A DNA stretch of 64,000 bases from TMP-86 sp044226865 (GTDB taxonomy: Bacteria > Pseudomonadota > Gammaproteobacteria > Steroidobacterales > Steroidobacteraceae): NCBI GenBank assembly GCA_044226865.1, contig JBGAGE010000004.1, forward strand, positions 481,335 to 545,334, given 5' to 3'. The notes beneath the pieces were generated by a model that was given only the letters and a program-made list of their open reading frames with translations, was not told the DNA's origin and did not search any database. This document shows, in pieces, positions 35,814 to 45,058 of the stretch; position 1 is the first letter of the stretch, and each line of letters begins with the position of its first letter. The translations under genes and the position numbers were made by a program.

Positions 35814-37506
35814 GCTGGTAGACCCACTCGCCCGCCACCATGGTGGCGAGCACCTGCGTGTCACGCATCTGCTCGGCCGGGACGGTGAGCACGTCCCGGT
35901 CCAGCAGCGCGAAGTCCGCCGCCTTGCCCGGCTCGATCGAGCCGATGGTGGCTTCCTGCTTCATCGCGCGCGCCGCGTTGATGGTGTAGCCGTACAGCAT
36001 GGATTCGCGTGGCAGGTCCTGCTCGGGGAACAGCGCCTTGCCATCGCCGCTGCGCGTCTCCGCCTGGAAGATGGCCTTGAAGACCTCGGGCGTGGATACC
36101 GGCCAGTCACTCGCGCCAGCGATCACCGCGCCCTGGTGCAGCATGGTTCGCGCCGGATACTGCCAGGGAAAGATGTCTGCCGTCACGTACGGCTTGATCA
36201 GGTCGATGGTGTCGAAGCCGTACGCCGCCCATAGCAACTGATAGGACGCCACCACGCCCAGCGGCTTGAAGCGGCTGGTGTCTTCCGGACGCACGAATTG
36301 CAGGTGCGTGATGGAATGCGGCAGGCCGCTGTTGCCGTTGGCCTTGCGCGCGGCCTCGTATCCATTCAGCGTCTCATGCACGGCGAGATCGCCGATGGCA
36401 TGCGTGTGCACGATCAGCCCCATCTTGTCGGCCTCGATGCACAGCTTCGCAAAGTTCGCCGGGGTGAACAGCAGGTCGCCGTACTTGCCGGTGTTGGTAT
36501 ACGGCGCCGTCATGGCGGCGCTCTGCGAGGGGTACTCGACCACGCCGTCCGCAAACACCTTGATGCCGGGAATGGTGACGTTCGGAATTCCCTCGAACTT
36601 CGCCTTCAACGCAAGGGCTGCCTTGAAGGAGTTCGGATCGTTGGGCTTGACCTGCGGAAACGCTGCCACGTGCGCGGTGAGCCCGCCCGCCGCGGCCAGG
36701 TCGCGATAGGCGGTGAGCGTGGCTGCATCCACCAGCGGATCCAGCCAGGAAGTGATGCCCAGGCTGTGCAGGTATTCCACCGCAGCGCGCGCGCCCGCCA
36801 ACATCTTGGCGGGAGTGGTCGGGGGGATCTTCTTTTCCACCACGTCCAGGCCCTCATCGACGCCGAAGCCATTGGGCGTGAGGTCCTTTTCCAGGCCGTA
36901 GTATTTGCGCTTTTCTTCCGGGAGCTTGGCGATGAAGGCCTTGTTCAGGCCGGCGCGCTTGCGCATTGCCATGTTCGACCAGCCCGTGTGGCCGTCCATG
37001 CCGCGCATGAACAGCGGCTGGTTGGCGTAGGCACCGCTGTTGAAGCGCGCATTCAATGCCGCGTTCTGCGACCAGATCCCCAAGGGCACGCCGGTCACCA
37101 CCAGCACATCGCCGCTCATGCCGCGGCCACTGCTCTTGGCCTCGGCCACGAAGGCGGCAAGCGCGTCGACGTCGGCAATGTCGTTCTTCGCATCCGCGGA
37201 CAACAGGCCCACGCCGCCGAACACGGCGTGCACGTGGCTGTCGATCAGGCCGGGAAGCAGCGTCTTGCCGTCTAGATCGACGTTCTGAGCATCTGCGCCG
37301 ACGCTGGCCTGCACGTCGGCGCGGTTGCCCACCGCGAGGATCTTGCCGTCGCGGATGGCGACCGCTTCCGCGTAGGGCTGCAGCGGGTTGGCTGTGAAAA
37401 TTTTACCGTTGAGGAGGATTTTGTCGGTGGCCCGTGCCGCCAGCGGCAACGAGACGGTGCAGGCAACGGCAAGCAAAGCGACCCACGCACGATGCATGGT
37501 TTTCAT
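35788..37506 (-). CDS. Exported amidohydrolase (YtcJ/amidohydrolase-3 type)
   Basis: 572 residues with a signal peptide (about 1-25). The amidohydrolase-3 domain carries LPGLIDSHVHAV (metal HxH), HTHAIGDLAVHETL, SITHLQFV and AGASDWPVS (late aspartate). Family members hydrolyse amides or formyl groups, and substrates are rarely known. ATG at 37506 follows a purine-rich AGGGGA; an ATG nine bases later is possible. Transcribed alone. Confidence 0.84.
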   Translation of the reverse strand: MKTMHRAWVALLAVACTVSLPLAARATDKILLNGKIFTANPLQPYAEAVAIRDGKILAVGNRADVQASVGADAQNVDLDGKTLLPGLIDSHVHAVFGGVGLLSADAKNDIADVDALAAFVAEAKSSGRGMSGDVLVVTGVPLGIWSQNAALNARFNSGAYANQPLFMRGMDGHTGWSNMAMRKRAGLNKAFIAKLPEEKRKYYGLEKDLTPNGFGVDEGLDVVEKKIPPTTPAKMLAGARAAVEYLHSLGITSWLDPLVDAATLTAYRDLAAAGGLTAHVAAFPQVKPNDPNSFKAALALKAKFEGIPNVTIPGIKVFADGVVEYPSQSAAMTAPYTNTGKYGDLLFTPANFAKLCIEADKMGLIVHTHAIGDLAVHETLNGYEAARKANGNSGLPHSITHLQFVRPEDTSRFKPLGVVASYQLLWAAYGFDTIDLIKPYVTADIFPWQYPARTMLHQGAVIAGASDWPVSTPEVFKAIFQAETRSGDGKALFPEQDLPRESMLYGYTINAARAMKQEATIGSIEPGKAADFALLDRDVLTVPAEQMRDTQVLATMVAGEWVYQLKAPAAPR

Positions 37507-37550
37507 GGCGATCCCCTGTGTTGTCGAGATTGAACGGGCGGCAGGCCCGT

Positions 37551-38195
37551 TCAGGGCGACTTGCCGTACTGGGGATTGTAAGGCCCGAAGGGCAATCCGG
37601 CTTTCTTTTTGAAGAACAGGAGTTGATTGGCTAGGCGGCTGGCTTGATGCGCAGGGTCGGTCTTGGAGGAAATGGCCTGGGTGATGGCCGCGGCGACGAG
37701 GTCGGCAAGGATCCCGCCGCCTCCGCCATTCGAGCCTTGTTGGGCAAGGCCGTCGCCTTCCCATAGCAGAAGCCCCGTGCGCGTATCCACGAGCTTGGCC
37801 TCCACCGACACGGTGGTGGTGCTGGAGATCACCTGGTACTTGCTGCCATATTGCTTCAAGGTGCAATACAGGATGGCATCCGCACCGAACACCTCCGAGG
37901 CCTTCGCCAGCGGAATTTGGTGCATCTCGCCCGCCGAGGGCAGGCCGTTTTCCTTCATGAACTGGTCGACGATTTCCACCGGGAACACGTAGTACCCGAG
38001 TTCCGCCAGCGGCTGCGTCACGGTCGACAGATAGCTGTAGGTGCCGCGGACATCGGTGCTCTGGTTCAATGGCGGCAGGACCAGGATGGAGCGCGGCGGG
38101 TGCGCGCGGAAGTTGGTGTAGTCGTACGGCTTGACCGTCTTGCAGCCCGTGAGGGAGAGCGCTCCGAGCAGTAACACCGTGGCAAGTGCCTTCAT
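37551..38195 (-). CDS. DUF799 (GNA1162-like) lipoprotein
   Basis: 214 residues with lipobox SLTGC. The DUF799 core includes PPRSILVLPPLNQSTDV and YYVFPVEIVDQFMKENGLP, as in neisserial GNA1162. A glycine-rich NGGGGG loop precedes the final helix. It is the last gene of a three-gene unit with DUF4810 and CsgG-like genes, an arrangement conserved in many proteobacteria and proposed to form an envelope assembly. ATG overlaps the DUF4810 stop. Confidence 0.86.
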   Translation of the reverse strand: MKALATVLLLGALSLTGCKTVKPYDYTNFRAHPPRSILVLPPLNQSTDVRGTYSYLSTVTQPLAELGYYVFPVEIVDQFMKENGLPSAGEMHQIPLAKASEVFGADAILYCTLKQYGSKYQVISSTTTVSVEAKLVDTRTGLLLWEGDGLAQQGSNGGGGGILADLVAAAITQAISSKTDPAHQASRLANQLLFFKKKAGLPFGPYNPQYGKSP

Positions 38196-38542
38196 GGCTT
38201 TTTCACCTTGGCGATGAGCCGGTCCATCAGCTTGGCGGATTCCGGGAACTGCGCCTTCTCGGAATTGAACTCCTGCAGCGCTTGATCGGACTTGCCGAGT
38301 TGGAAATACAGGTAGCCGAGATGGGCATGCCAACCGGGGGGCAGTGGCTTGTTGGCGGCGCGCGCCGCCTGGTAGTCCTTCTCCAGTGCCAGAACCTGCG
38401 TTTGCGGGTCACCGGCGCCGGGGGTCGCGTGCGCGGTGTAGATCAATTGCTCGTAATCGCCCCAGGCGTAGATCGTCTTGGGCGGCGTCACGCAGGCCGT
38501 CAGGCTCGCGGCCAGGCAGACAAGCGTAACGAGGCGCGACAT
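38192..38542 (-). CDS. DUF4810 lipoprotein
   Basis: 116 residues with a lipoprotein signal (lipobox SLTAC). The core contains YAWGDYEQLIY, LPPGWHAHLGYLYFQLGK (one TPR-like helix pair) and a lysine-rich tail. This is the middle gene of the CsgG-DUF4810-DUF799 trio. Both ends overlap neighbours (ATGA). Confidence 0.85.
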   Translation of the reverse strand: MSRLVTLVCLAASLTACVTPPKTIYAWGDYEQLIYTAHATPGAGDPQTQVLALEKDYQAARAANKPLPPGWHAHLGYLYFQLGKSDQALQEFNSEKAQFPESAKLMDRLIAKVKKP

Positions 38543-39228
38543 CAGGGCTTCGGCGCCCAGCTGCCCTTCTCGGCTCCTTCGACCAACCGGTCGACGGCTT
38601 CACGCACGGCGAGGTCCAGCACCTTGCCGTTGAGCGTGGAATCGTAGCCGGCGGTGCCGCCGAACCCGATGATCTCGCGGTTGCTGAGCGCGTACTCGCC
38701 CGCGCCGGAAACCGAGTACATCACCTGCGAGGTGATCACATCGACGACGTTCAGCGTCACCTTGGAGTAGGCCACCTGCTTCTTGCCGCTGCCCAGGATG
38801 CCGAACAATTGCTGGTCGCCGGTTTCCTTGCGGCCGAATTCCACCACATCGCCGGTGATGATGTACTGCGCGCCGATCAGCTTCTGGTCCTTGCCGGCAA
38901 GCTTCGCCTCGCGCGCGTTCTCATCCATGTTGTCGCGGTCCATGACATTGAAGCGTCCGGTCTCCTGCAGGTGACCGATCAAGATGGTCTTGGCCTGGCC
39001 ACCGAGGCGATCCACGCCGTCGGAAAACAGGCCGCGCAGGTAACTCGAGCGGTTGTCGAATTTGCCAACCGCCAGCGAGCTGCGCGGCCCGTTGTAGGCG
39101 GGCGCCGTGGCGGCCGCCACCGGCTTCTCGACCGTCATGGCTTGGTGGGATTCGGTGGCGCATCCAGCCACTGCCGCAGCCAGTGCCGCGATGCTGAAAA
39201 TGCAAGGAAGTCGCAATTGGATGTTCAT
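38542..39228 (-). CDS. CsgG/HfaB-family lipoprotein
   Basis: 228 residues with lipobox VAGC. It has the CsgG-type core KTILIGHLQETGRFNVMDRDNMDE, followed by AQYIITGDVVEFGRKE and AVREAVDRLVEGAE near the end. CsgG itself forms the curli secretion pore; this shorter relative sits with DUF4810/DUF799 partners rather than curli genes, so curli export is not implied. First gene of the trio. Confidence 0.85.
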   Translation of the reverse strand: MNIQLRLPCIFSIAALAAAVAGCATESHQAMTVEKPVAAATAPAYNGPRSSLAVGKFDNRSSYLRGLFSDGVDRLGGQAKTILIGHLQETGRFNVMDRDNMDENAREAKLAGKDQKLIGAQYIITGDVVEFGRKETGDQQLFGILGSGKKQVAYSKVTLNVVDVITSQVMYSVSGAGEYALSNREIIGFGGTAGYDSTLNGKVLDLAVREAVDRLVEGAEKGSWAPKP

Positions 39229-39348
39229 AGATGTCCCTATTCGAAATCCCAGCGCCGATCATAGCGCATCCCTTGCTGCCGGATAGCCACGCAAGGGGTG
39301 TGGCTGTATCGTAGTGTGACTCAATTCCCCCTGAAGAGATGAATCCCG

Positions 39349-40200
39349 ATGGCCGAAGCTGCCAATGCCGCGCAAATCGAATATTGGAACACCCGCGCCG
39401 GTGAAACCTGGGTGCAATTCCAGGAGCAATTGGACCGTCAGTTGCAGCCGCTGGGCGAGGCCGGCATGCGGGCATTGGGGCTGGGTGCCGGTGAGCGCGT
39501 GCTCGACATCGGCTGTGGCTGCGGCCATACCACGCAACAATTGGCGGCCGCCGTGGGTCCGGGCGGGCGCGTGGCGGGCATCGACATTTCCCACCTGATG
39601 CTGGAAGTGGCCCGCGGCCGCACGCCGCCGGGGTCCACGGTGATCTCGTTTCACGAGCTCGATGCACAAGTCTCCGATCTGGCGAAGGCGGCCGGTGTGG
39701 AGGGCTTCGATGCCGCCTTCTCCCGCTTCGGGGTGATGTTCTTCAGCGATCCGGTTGCCGCTCTCGGCAATATCCGGCGCTCGTTGCGCCGTGCCGGACG
39801 CCTGGTGTTCGTCTGCTGGCGCCCGCTGGCCGAGAACGACTGGATGCGCCTGCCGCTCGAGGCCGTGATGCCGCTGTTGCCTCCGACACCGCCGTCCGAT
39901 CCCAACGCGCCGGGGCCATTCGCCTTTGCCGATGCCGAGCGTGTCACCGGCTTGTTGCTGCAAGCCGGGTTTGCGCAGGTGTCGCATCAGCCCTTCGATG
40001 CCATGATCAGCAGCGGCGACCTGGAGCAGACGCTGCAATTGATGCTGCGGGTGGGACCACTGGGAGCGGCCCTGCGCGAACACCCGCAATACAAGGACCG
40101 CGTGGTGGCAGGCGTGCGCGAGGTCTTGAAGCAGCATGTCAGCGGTGGCCTCGTGCGCATGCCGGCGGCCGTGTGGGTGTTCCAAGCCATCAACGCCTGA
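39349..40200 (+). CDS. Class I SAM-dependent methyltransferase
   Basis: 283 residues. SAM-binding motif VLDIGCGCGHTTQQLA is followed by AGIDIS and FDAAFSRFGVMFF. The N-terminal NAAQIEYWNTRAGETWVQFQEQLDRQL resembles UbiE/COQ5-like small-molecule methyltransferases of unknown substrate. ATG at 39349. It lies 16 bp before tadA on the same strand. Confidence 0.84.
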   Translation: MAEAANAAQIEYWNTRAGETWVQFQEQLDRQLQPLGEAGMRALGLGAGERVLDIGCGCGHTTQQLAAAVGPGGRVAGIDISHLMLEVARGRTPPGSTVISFHELDAQVSDLAKAAGVEGFDAAFSRFGVMFFSDPVAALGNIRRSLRRAGRLVFVCWRPLAENDWMRLPLEAVMPLLPPTPPSDPNAPGPFAFADAERVTGLLLQAGFAQVSHQPFDAMISSGDLEQTLQLMLRVGPLGAALREHPQYKDRVVAGVREVLKQHVSGGLVRMPAAVWVFQAINA

Positions 40201-40216
40201 TCGCGTCGCTGTCTCC

Positions 40217-40678
40217 ATGTCCCAGCCGACGCCCGATGTCCTGTACATGCGCCGCGCCCTGGAATTGGCGCAGCGGGCCCAGGCCGAGGGCGAAGTGCCG
40301 GTGGGTGCCGTGGTGGTGTTGAACGAACGCGTGGTGGGCGAGGGATGGAACCGGCCCATCGGCACGCATGATCCCACTGCGCATGCGGAAATCGTCGCGC
40401 TGCGCGCCGCGGCGCAGGCCTTGCAGAGCTACCGCCTGGAGCGCGCCATCCTGTATGTGACGCTCGAGCCCTGCGCCATGTGCATCGGCGCCATCCTGCA
40501 TGCACGCATTGCACGCGTCGTGTTCGGTGCGTGGGACCCGAAGGCCGGAGCCTGTGGAAGCCTCATGGATTTGACCCGCCAGCCGGGCTTGAATCATCGC
40601 GCCGATGTGTTCGGCGGGGTGTGCAGCGAGGAATGCGGCGCGCTGTTGTCGGCGTTCTTCGCGCAGCGCCGGCGCTGA
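40217..40678 (+). CDS. tadA: tRNA adenosine(34) deaminase
   Basis: 153 residues. Zinc/catalytic motifs HAE (H56, E58) and PCAMC (C86, C89) match TadA, which converts A34 to inosine in tRNA-Arg(ACG). Flanking GEVPVGAVVV, NRPIGTHDPTAHAEI and RVVFGAWDPKAGA are diagnostic. ATG at 40217. It converges on mltF, a pairing seen in other gammaproteobacteria. Confidence 0.93.
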   Translation: MSQPTPDVLYMRRALELAQRAQAEGEVPVGAVVVLNERVVGEGWNRPIGTHDPTAHAEIVALRAAAQALQSYRLERAILYVTLEPCAMCIGAILHARIARVVFGAWDPKAGACGSLMDLTRQPGLNHRADVFGGVCSEECGALLSAFFAQRRR

Positions 40679-40686
40679 ACCCGGGT

Positions 40687-42165
40687 TCAATTGCCGGCGA
40701 AATGCGGCGCCGGCGCGGTGGGGGAGGGGATGAGCCACTCCAGCAAATCACGGTAGGCACGCACGTTGTCGACGTAGCGCACCGGCTCCCAGCCGCGCGC
40801 GTAGCCATTCTGGGCCTGGCTGTACCAGCGTTCCTGCGACAACAGCGGCAGGTAGTCGCGCACGTCCTGCCAGGAGTCGGGGTCGCGGCCGGCGCGCTGC
40901 GTGAGGATGCGCGCATCCTCCAGGTGCCCGTAGCCCACGTTGTAGGCGGCAAGTGCAAACCAGGTGCGGTCCGGTTCGGGAACGTGATCCGGGATTTGCG
41001 CGCGCACCTGCTTGAAGTAGCGCGCACCGCCGAAGATGCTGGCGCGCGGATCCGCGCGATTGGTCACCTTGACGTGCAGGGCTGATTGTTCGGTGAGCTG
41101 CATGATGCCCACCGCGCCATTGTTGGAGGCCGCGGCCGGATCCCACTTGGACTCCTGGTAGCCGATCGCGGCGAGCAGGCGCCAGTCCTCGCCCACGGCG
41201 GTGGCCGCGGCTTCGAACCAGTCGCGCAGCATGGGCAGCCGTCCTTGGATGTGGCGCATCACGCCGCGCGCGCCTACGAAGCGCAGCTTTTCGCCACGGC
41301 CGTAGTAGCGCTTCATGATCTCGCCCAGGTCGCCACGCACTGCCACGCGAGCAAAATACTGGCGCACCTGATTCATCAGGCTGTCATCGCGCGAGCTCAG
41401 GGCCCAGGCCAGTTGCTGTTCCCCAGCGAAATCGAAGGCCACCGCCAGGTCCGGGTTGGCGTCGCGGGCCTGCGCGAACTCATTGGAATCGGCGATGGTG
41501 AAATCGATCTCGCCGTTGGCCACACGCTCCAGCAGTTCCAGCGTCTCGGTGTTGCCGTTCTCCACCCAGGCCAGGGTGGGAACGACGCTGCGCTGTTCAC
41601 GCAGGTTGCGGGCATGCGAACTGCCCGTGGCCACTTCCAGGTGATAACTGCCGACTTCCGCGAGCGAGCGCGGCTTGAAGCCGCCACGGCGGTAGATCAG
41701 GTGCTCGCGGATGCGTTGGTAAACCGGCCCGAATTCCAGGCCGTCCATGGGCTTGGAGGGAACCGTCAGGGCGGCGGCGGCGATATCCGCGTGCCCCTCG
41801 ATGACCAGGTTGTAGATGTCCGCGAATTTGCGCCGCGGCGCAATGCGCAGCTGCACCCCGAGGTCCGCGGCGAAGCGCTTCACCAGCTCGTATTCGGGTC
41901 CTTCGGGCTCATCGTTGGGACCGCTGAAGAAGGCGTTGGGGCTGTTGCGGGTCACCACCCGCAACTCCCCCAGTTTCTTGACTTGCGTGAGCAGGTTCGG
42001 CGGGGCCGAGCAGGTCCCCAAAAGGCAGGCCGCGATGCCGGCGATCGACAATTTCAGGCTCGGCAGCAGCAGTTTTCGCCGGATCCAACGTCCCACTAGC
42101 CTTGAAGCCTCATGTGCTGTTCCATCGGGGCGGCGCGCTTTATTGTCGAAACAGGCACGCTCCAT
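40687..42165 (-). CDS. mltF: Membrane-bound lytic murein transglycosylase F
   Basis: 492 residues. An N-terminal hydrophobic segment ends in LLGTC, a possible lipobox. A periplasmic substrate-binding-protein-like domain covers about 65-290 (LRVVTRNSPNAFF). The lytic transglycosylase domain has catalytic E338 in GYQESKWDP, then GIMQLT and AAYNVGYGH. It cleaves glycan strands at the inner face of the outer membrane. The first ~25 residues may not be translated if a later start is used. Confidence 0.9.
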   Translation of the reverse strand: MERACFDNKARRPDGTAHEASRLVGRWIRRKLLLPSLKLSIAGIAACLLGTCSAPPNLLTQVKKLGELRVVTRNSPNAFFSGPNDEPEGPEYELVKRFAADLGVQLRIAPRRKFADIYNLVIEGHADIAAAALTVPSKPMDGLEFGPVYQRIREHLIYRRGGFKPRSLAEVGSYHLEVATGSSHARNLREQRSVVPTLAWVENGNTETLELLERVANGEIDFTIADSNEFAQARDANPDLAVAFDFAGEQQLAWALSSRDDSLMNQVRQYFARVAVRGDLGEIMKRYYGRGEKLRFVGARGVMRHIQGRLPMLRDWFEAAATAVGEDWRLLAAIGYQESKWDPAAASNNGAVGIMQLTEQSALHVKVTNRADPRASIFGGARYFKQVRAQIPDHVPEPDRTWFALAAYNVGYGHLEDARILTQRAGRDPDSWQDVRDYLPLLSQERWYSQAQNGYARGWEPVRYVDNVRAYRDLLEWLIPSPTAPAPHFAGN

Positions 42166-42268
42166 GCCAATACGTTAGAATAGCGCGGAACGTCGGCAGG
42201 CGGACTCTTGACAATCCGCTGAATGCTCCGGGCGACAACTCCCGCCCCGCAACCAATGCCCCGTCATA

Positions 42269-42361
42269 GGAGAGGTACCGAAGCGGTCATAACGGCGCCG
42301 ACTCGAAATCGGATGGTCGGTTAATCCCGGCACGTGGGTTCGAATCCCACCCTCTCCGCCA
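42269..42361 (+). tRNA. tRNA-Ser(CGA)
   Basis: 93-base class II tRNA including encoded CCA. The acceptor stem pairs GGAGAGG (42269-42275) with CCTCTCC (42351-42357). The anticodon CGA is at 42304-42306 in loop CTCGAAA, a long variable arm follows, and the T-loop GGTTCGAATCC is canonical. It reads UCG codons. A tyrosine integrase begins about 160 bp downstream, so its 3' end is the probable integration site. Confidence 0.93.
42340..42361 (+). other. Putative attachment site (attL) at the tRNA-Ser 3' end
   Basis: Integrases of this type usually recombine into the 3' part of a tRNA gene, regenerating it. The T-arm and acceptor strand here are the likely crossover region. I found no second copy of this sequence in the rest of the window, so the other end would be outside. 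Inferred from position only. Confidence 0.4.
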
Positions 42362-42368
42362 CCACCCC

Positions 42369-42396
42369 CTCCGCACTCGTTCGCAAGAGTGCGGAG
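42369..42396 (+). terminator. Perfect 10-bp hairpin after tRNA-Ser
   Basis: CTCCGCACTC at 42369-42378 pairs perfectly with GAGTGCGGAG at 42387-42396 across an 8-base loop. It could terminate the tRNA transcript, but only ACTTT follows, so it is a weak intrinsic terminator at best. Being on the element side of the tRNA end, it may instead be a recombinase-arm or element-specific structure. Confidence 0.4.
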
Positions 42397-42522
42397 ACTT
42401 TCAAAAACCAAAGAAATCATAGGGTTTTACGTCCGAAATCATTCGGACATCGCCGTCAGCGTCACGAAAAATTTGGGGTACGATTGGGGGTAGAGGACAG
42501 GGAAGGAAGGAGGCTACCCCCA

Positions 42523-43734
42523 GTGCTGACGGAGTTCGCCATCAAGCAAGCCATTCGCGGTTTGCCGCGGCAGGAGAAGCGCCGGAAGCTGTTCGATGGA
42601 GGCGGGTTGTACCTTCTCCTCGAGCCGCCAAAGTCGAGTGGTTGGCGCTTCAAATATCGCTTCCAGGGCCGAGAGAAACTGTTGTCTTTCGGCACCTATC
42701 CTGATGTTCCCACGTCACGGGCGCGAATGCTGCGGGACGATGCGCGGCGCAACCTGAAGTCAGGCCGGGATCCCTCGTCGATTCGCAAAGCGGCAGAAGC
42801 AGGGCAATCGAACACCTTCCGCGTCGTAGCAGAGGAATTGCTTGCCGCCCAGGCAACGAAGCTGGATCCCGACACGCTTGCCCAGAAGCGATCGTGGCTG
42901 GAGAAGAGGGTCTACCCTTACGTCGGGCGAAGTCCGATCGCTGACATCCGGGCGCCAAACATCTTGCCCTTATTGCGGCGGGTGGAATCGACCGGCCGAT
43001 ACGAGACGGCGCGCCGGGTGAAGACCGTCATCGGCGAAGTCATGCGTTTTGCCGTCGCTAGTGGGCTAGCGGAAGTCGACCCCACACTGAGTCTCCGCGG
43101 CGCGCTCGTCGCAGGAACCAAAGGCCACTTCGCGGCGGTAACCGAACCCGAGAGGTTGGCTGAGATGCTGCGGGTTATCTGGGCTTACGCGGGGCAACCG
43201 GCCACCGAGGCCGCGTTGAAATTTGCGTTCTACGTGTTTCCTCGTCCGGGCGAGCTCCGAAAAGCCGAATGGAGCGAATTCGACCTCAAGGCCGGCCTGT
43301 GGCGGCTGCCGTCGGGGAAAATGAAGAGCCGCAAGCCGCATGTCGTGCCGTTGAGTCGTCAGGCTGTTCAGATCCTGGAAGAGCTGCAGTCGCTGACCGG
43401 CGATGGTCAGTTCGTCTTCACATCGACGCGTTCCGGCGACCGGCCTCTTAGCGACAACACTCTAGTTGCGGCGATGCGGCGTCTGGGAATAGAGAAGGGA
43501 GAGCAGACGGCGCACGGTGCACGTGCGGTGGCGAGCACTCTCTTGAACGAACAGGGATGGAACTCGGATCTCATCGAGATCGAACTCGCCCATGTTCCGA
43601 AGGACCGGGTTCGGGCTGCCTACAATCGCAGCTCTCGGATCGAAGATCGCAGAAAGATGATGCAATTCTGGGCGGACTACCTGGATGCCTTGCGATTGAG
43701 AACCGAGCTGCCGCAGATGAGAAAGGCCTCCTGA
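42523..43734 (+). CDS. Tyrosine-type site-specific integrase (P4-like)
   Basis: 403 residues from a GTG at 42523; an AAGGAAGGAGG tract lies about 12 bp upstream, somewhat far, so the start is tentative. The N-terminal arm-binding (DUF4102) domain has DGGGLYLLLEP and GTYPDVPTSRARM. The catalytic domain has R241 (FPRPGEL), H331-R334 (HGAR), H357 (ELAHVP) and Y367 (AAYNRSS). It catalyses integration and excision at the tRNA-Ser, which ends about 160 bp upstream. Confidence 0.9.
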   Translation: MLTEFAIKQAIRGLPRQEKRRKLFDGGGLYLLLEPPKSSGWRFKYRFQGREKLLSFGTYPDVPTSRARMLRDDARRNLKSGRDPSSIRKAAEAGQSNTFRVVAEELLAAQATKLDPDTLAQKRSWLEKRVYPYVGRSPIADIRAPNILPLLRRVESTGRYETARRVKTVIGEVMRFAVASGLAEVDPTLSLRGALVAGTKGHFAAVTEPERLAEMLRVIWAYAGQPATEAALKFAFYVFPRPGELRKAEWSEFDLKAGLWRLPSGKMKSRKPHVVPLSRQAVQILEELQSLTGDGQFVFTSTRSGDRPLSDNTLVAAMRRLGIEKGEQTAHGARAVASTLLNEQGWNSDLIEIELAHVPKDRVRAAYNRSSRIEDRRKMMQFWADYLDALRLRTELPQMRKAS

Positions 43735-43773
43735 CGCAGCTCACTTCGAGCTTTGGTCGCAGGTCTCGATCAG

Positions 43774-44178
43774 TCAGATCGCCTTTCTGATGCTCGCTTG
43801 CGATCGGACCCATTCGAGCACTTCGGATTCCAGCCAGCGTACGGCGAATGCCGTCACCGGGATGCTATGCGGGAACAAATTCGTCTTTTGTAGTTGGTAG
43901 ATCGTCGTCTTTCTCAGGCCGGTGAGTTCCATCACTGATGCGAGCCTGATCAATCGGTCGCGTGGCTGCGGATAGGCTCCACTGTCGACATCGCTGGGCG
44001 CCGCGCTTCCTTTTGACGGCTCGTTCACTCGAGTGTCGGACGCGCAGGTCTTGCTCGTCGGTGGGAGTGCGGTGCGACGGGAGCGCCGTCGATATTCATG
44101 CCTATCGCGGCTCGCCTTAGGTTGAATTGAGCTGCTGTCTGGTTTGTCCATGCGTCGTTCGCCCACTGCTTTAAACAC
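43774..44178 (-). CDS. AlpA-family excisionase/regulator
   Basis: 134 residues, or 125 from the ATG at 44151. The C-terminal half is an AlpA/MerR-like winged helix: RLASVMELTGLRKTTIYQLQ, then a wing and WLESEVLEWVRSQ. The N-terminal half is basic, low-complexity and not recognised. AlpA proteins act as excisionases or activate the integrase of P4-like elements. It converges on the integrase gene and diverges from the gene-free stretch before mobC. Confidence 0.82.
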   Translation of the reverse strand: MFKAVGERRMDKPDSSSIQPKASRDRHEYRRRSRRTALPPTSKTCASDTRVNEPSKGSAAPSDVDSGAYPQPRDRLIRLASVMELTGLRKTTIYQLQKTNLFPHSIPVTAFAVRWLESEVLEWVRSQASIRKAI

Positions 44179-45058
44179 TTGTCAGAGGATAGGAAATCGA
44201 CCCATCACTCGCAGTAGAGAGTTTGGCTTCAGTTTGCGGTCAATCTTTCGATTGGCTGCCTGGTTCGATTGGCGGGAGCCACTACATGCTGCGCTGCTAG
44301 AAGGCGCATTTGATGGCAATTCGATGCGGTGCGGTGATGAGGATCCAATTGTTTCTGACGTGTGATGGCTTCGACGCTGGCCGGTGAGGTCACTTATGAA
44401 GAGGATCGCGGCGCGGTTTGAGTTGTTTGTCTCTCAGCCAGCGCGACCTCAGTTAGCGCTCTCTTCGCCGTTCAGCCTCGTCATTCGTTTGTTGGTTGTG
44501 ACGTCTCGGCGCATGAGGCTGCGTTGATGTTCGTAGGTCAGGAGGAGTCGTACCGCCTTGTGCGCTTATCGTGGAATCTTTCGCGCTTGTTCTGGGCGCG
44601 TTCGCGTCTCTGTTTCGACATCCCAGCCGGCGCTTTTGGATAACCGCAGGACCGGCCCAGTTGCGTCCGGCTTTTCACTCATCGATCTCCGTGTATGGAG
44701 GACGTGGAGGCGCCCGCGGTACTTTCACAACACTTTGGATGCAGGCTGGATCTGGGGCGTACGCGAAGAGAGAACGATTCGGGCTGGCTGCTCGGCGTGG
44801 AGGCTTTGGAGGTGGCATTTGGACCGCTAGCCTTGATTTGGTCCTACTGGGTGTTGGAGGCAGGGTTGCGGGCAGTCTTGGGTTTCCGAGGCAGGTGGGA
44901 TGATTGCTGTTCACTTGTTGCTCATTTCGGTCAGGTGCCAGTGGTTGCTTGGGCGGGTGGCTCGTGGCTTGAGTTCGCTACATTTGTGGGGTTTGGCCGC
45001 TTTCTCGTGTCATACGCCGGATAGCTACACAGCAGCCTCTTGCTTCAAAGTCATTCCC
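44179..45058. other. 880-bp stretch without a convincing gene (possible oriT region)
   Basis: Between alpA and mobC I see only short overlapping frames with no family resemblance and poor start sites. Composition is T-rich and unlike the flanking genes. A perfect 10-bp direct repeat TTCGATTGGC occurs at 44247-44256 and 44264-44273 (17-bp period), its first copy preceded by CAATC, giving a small inverted repeat. A transfer origin is expected near mobC, so part of this may be oriT; no nick site could be identified. Confidence 0.4.

Noticed and set aside
38192..39228. Curli secretion system from the CsgG-like gene
   Set aside because: No csgA, csgB, csgE or csgF homologue is nearby; the DUF4810/DUF799 partners mark a different conserved lipoprotein trio.
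44558..45024. Small plus-strand frames in the stretch before mobC
   Set aside because: They overlap each other in different frames, lack ribosome sites and resemble no protein family.
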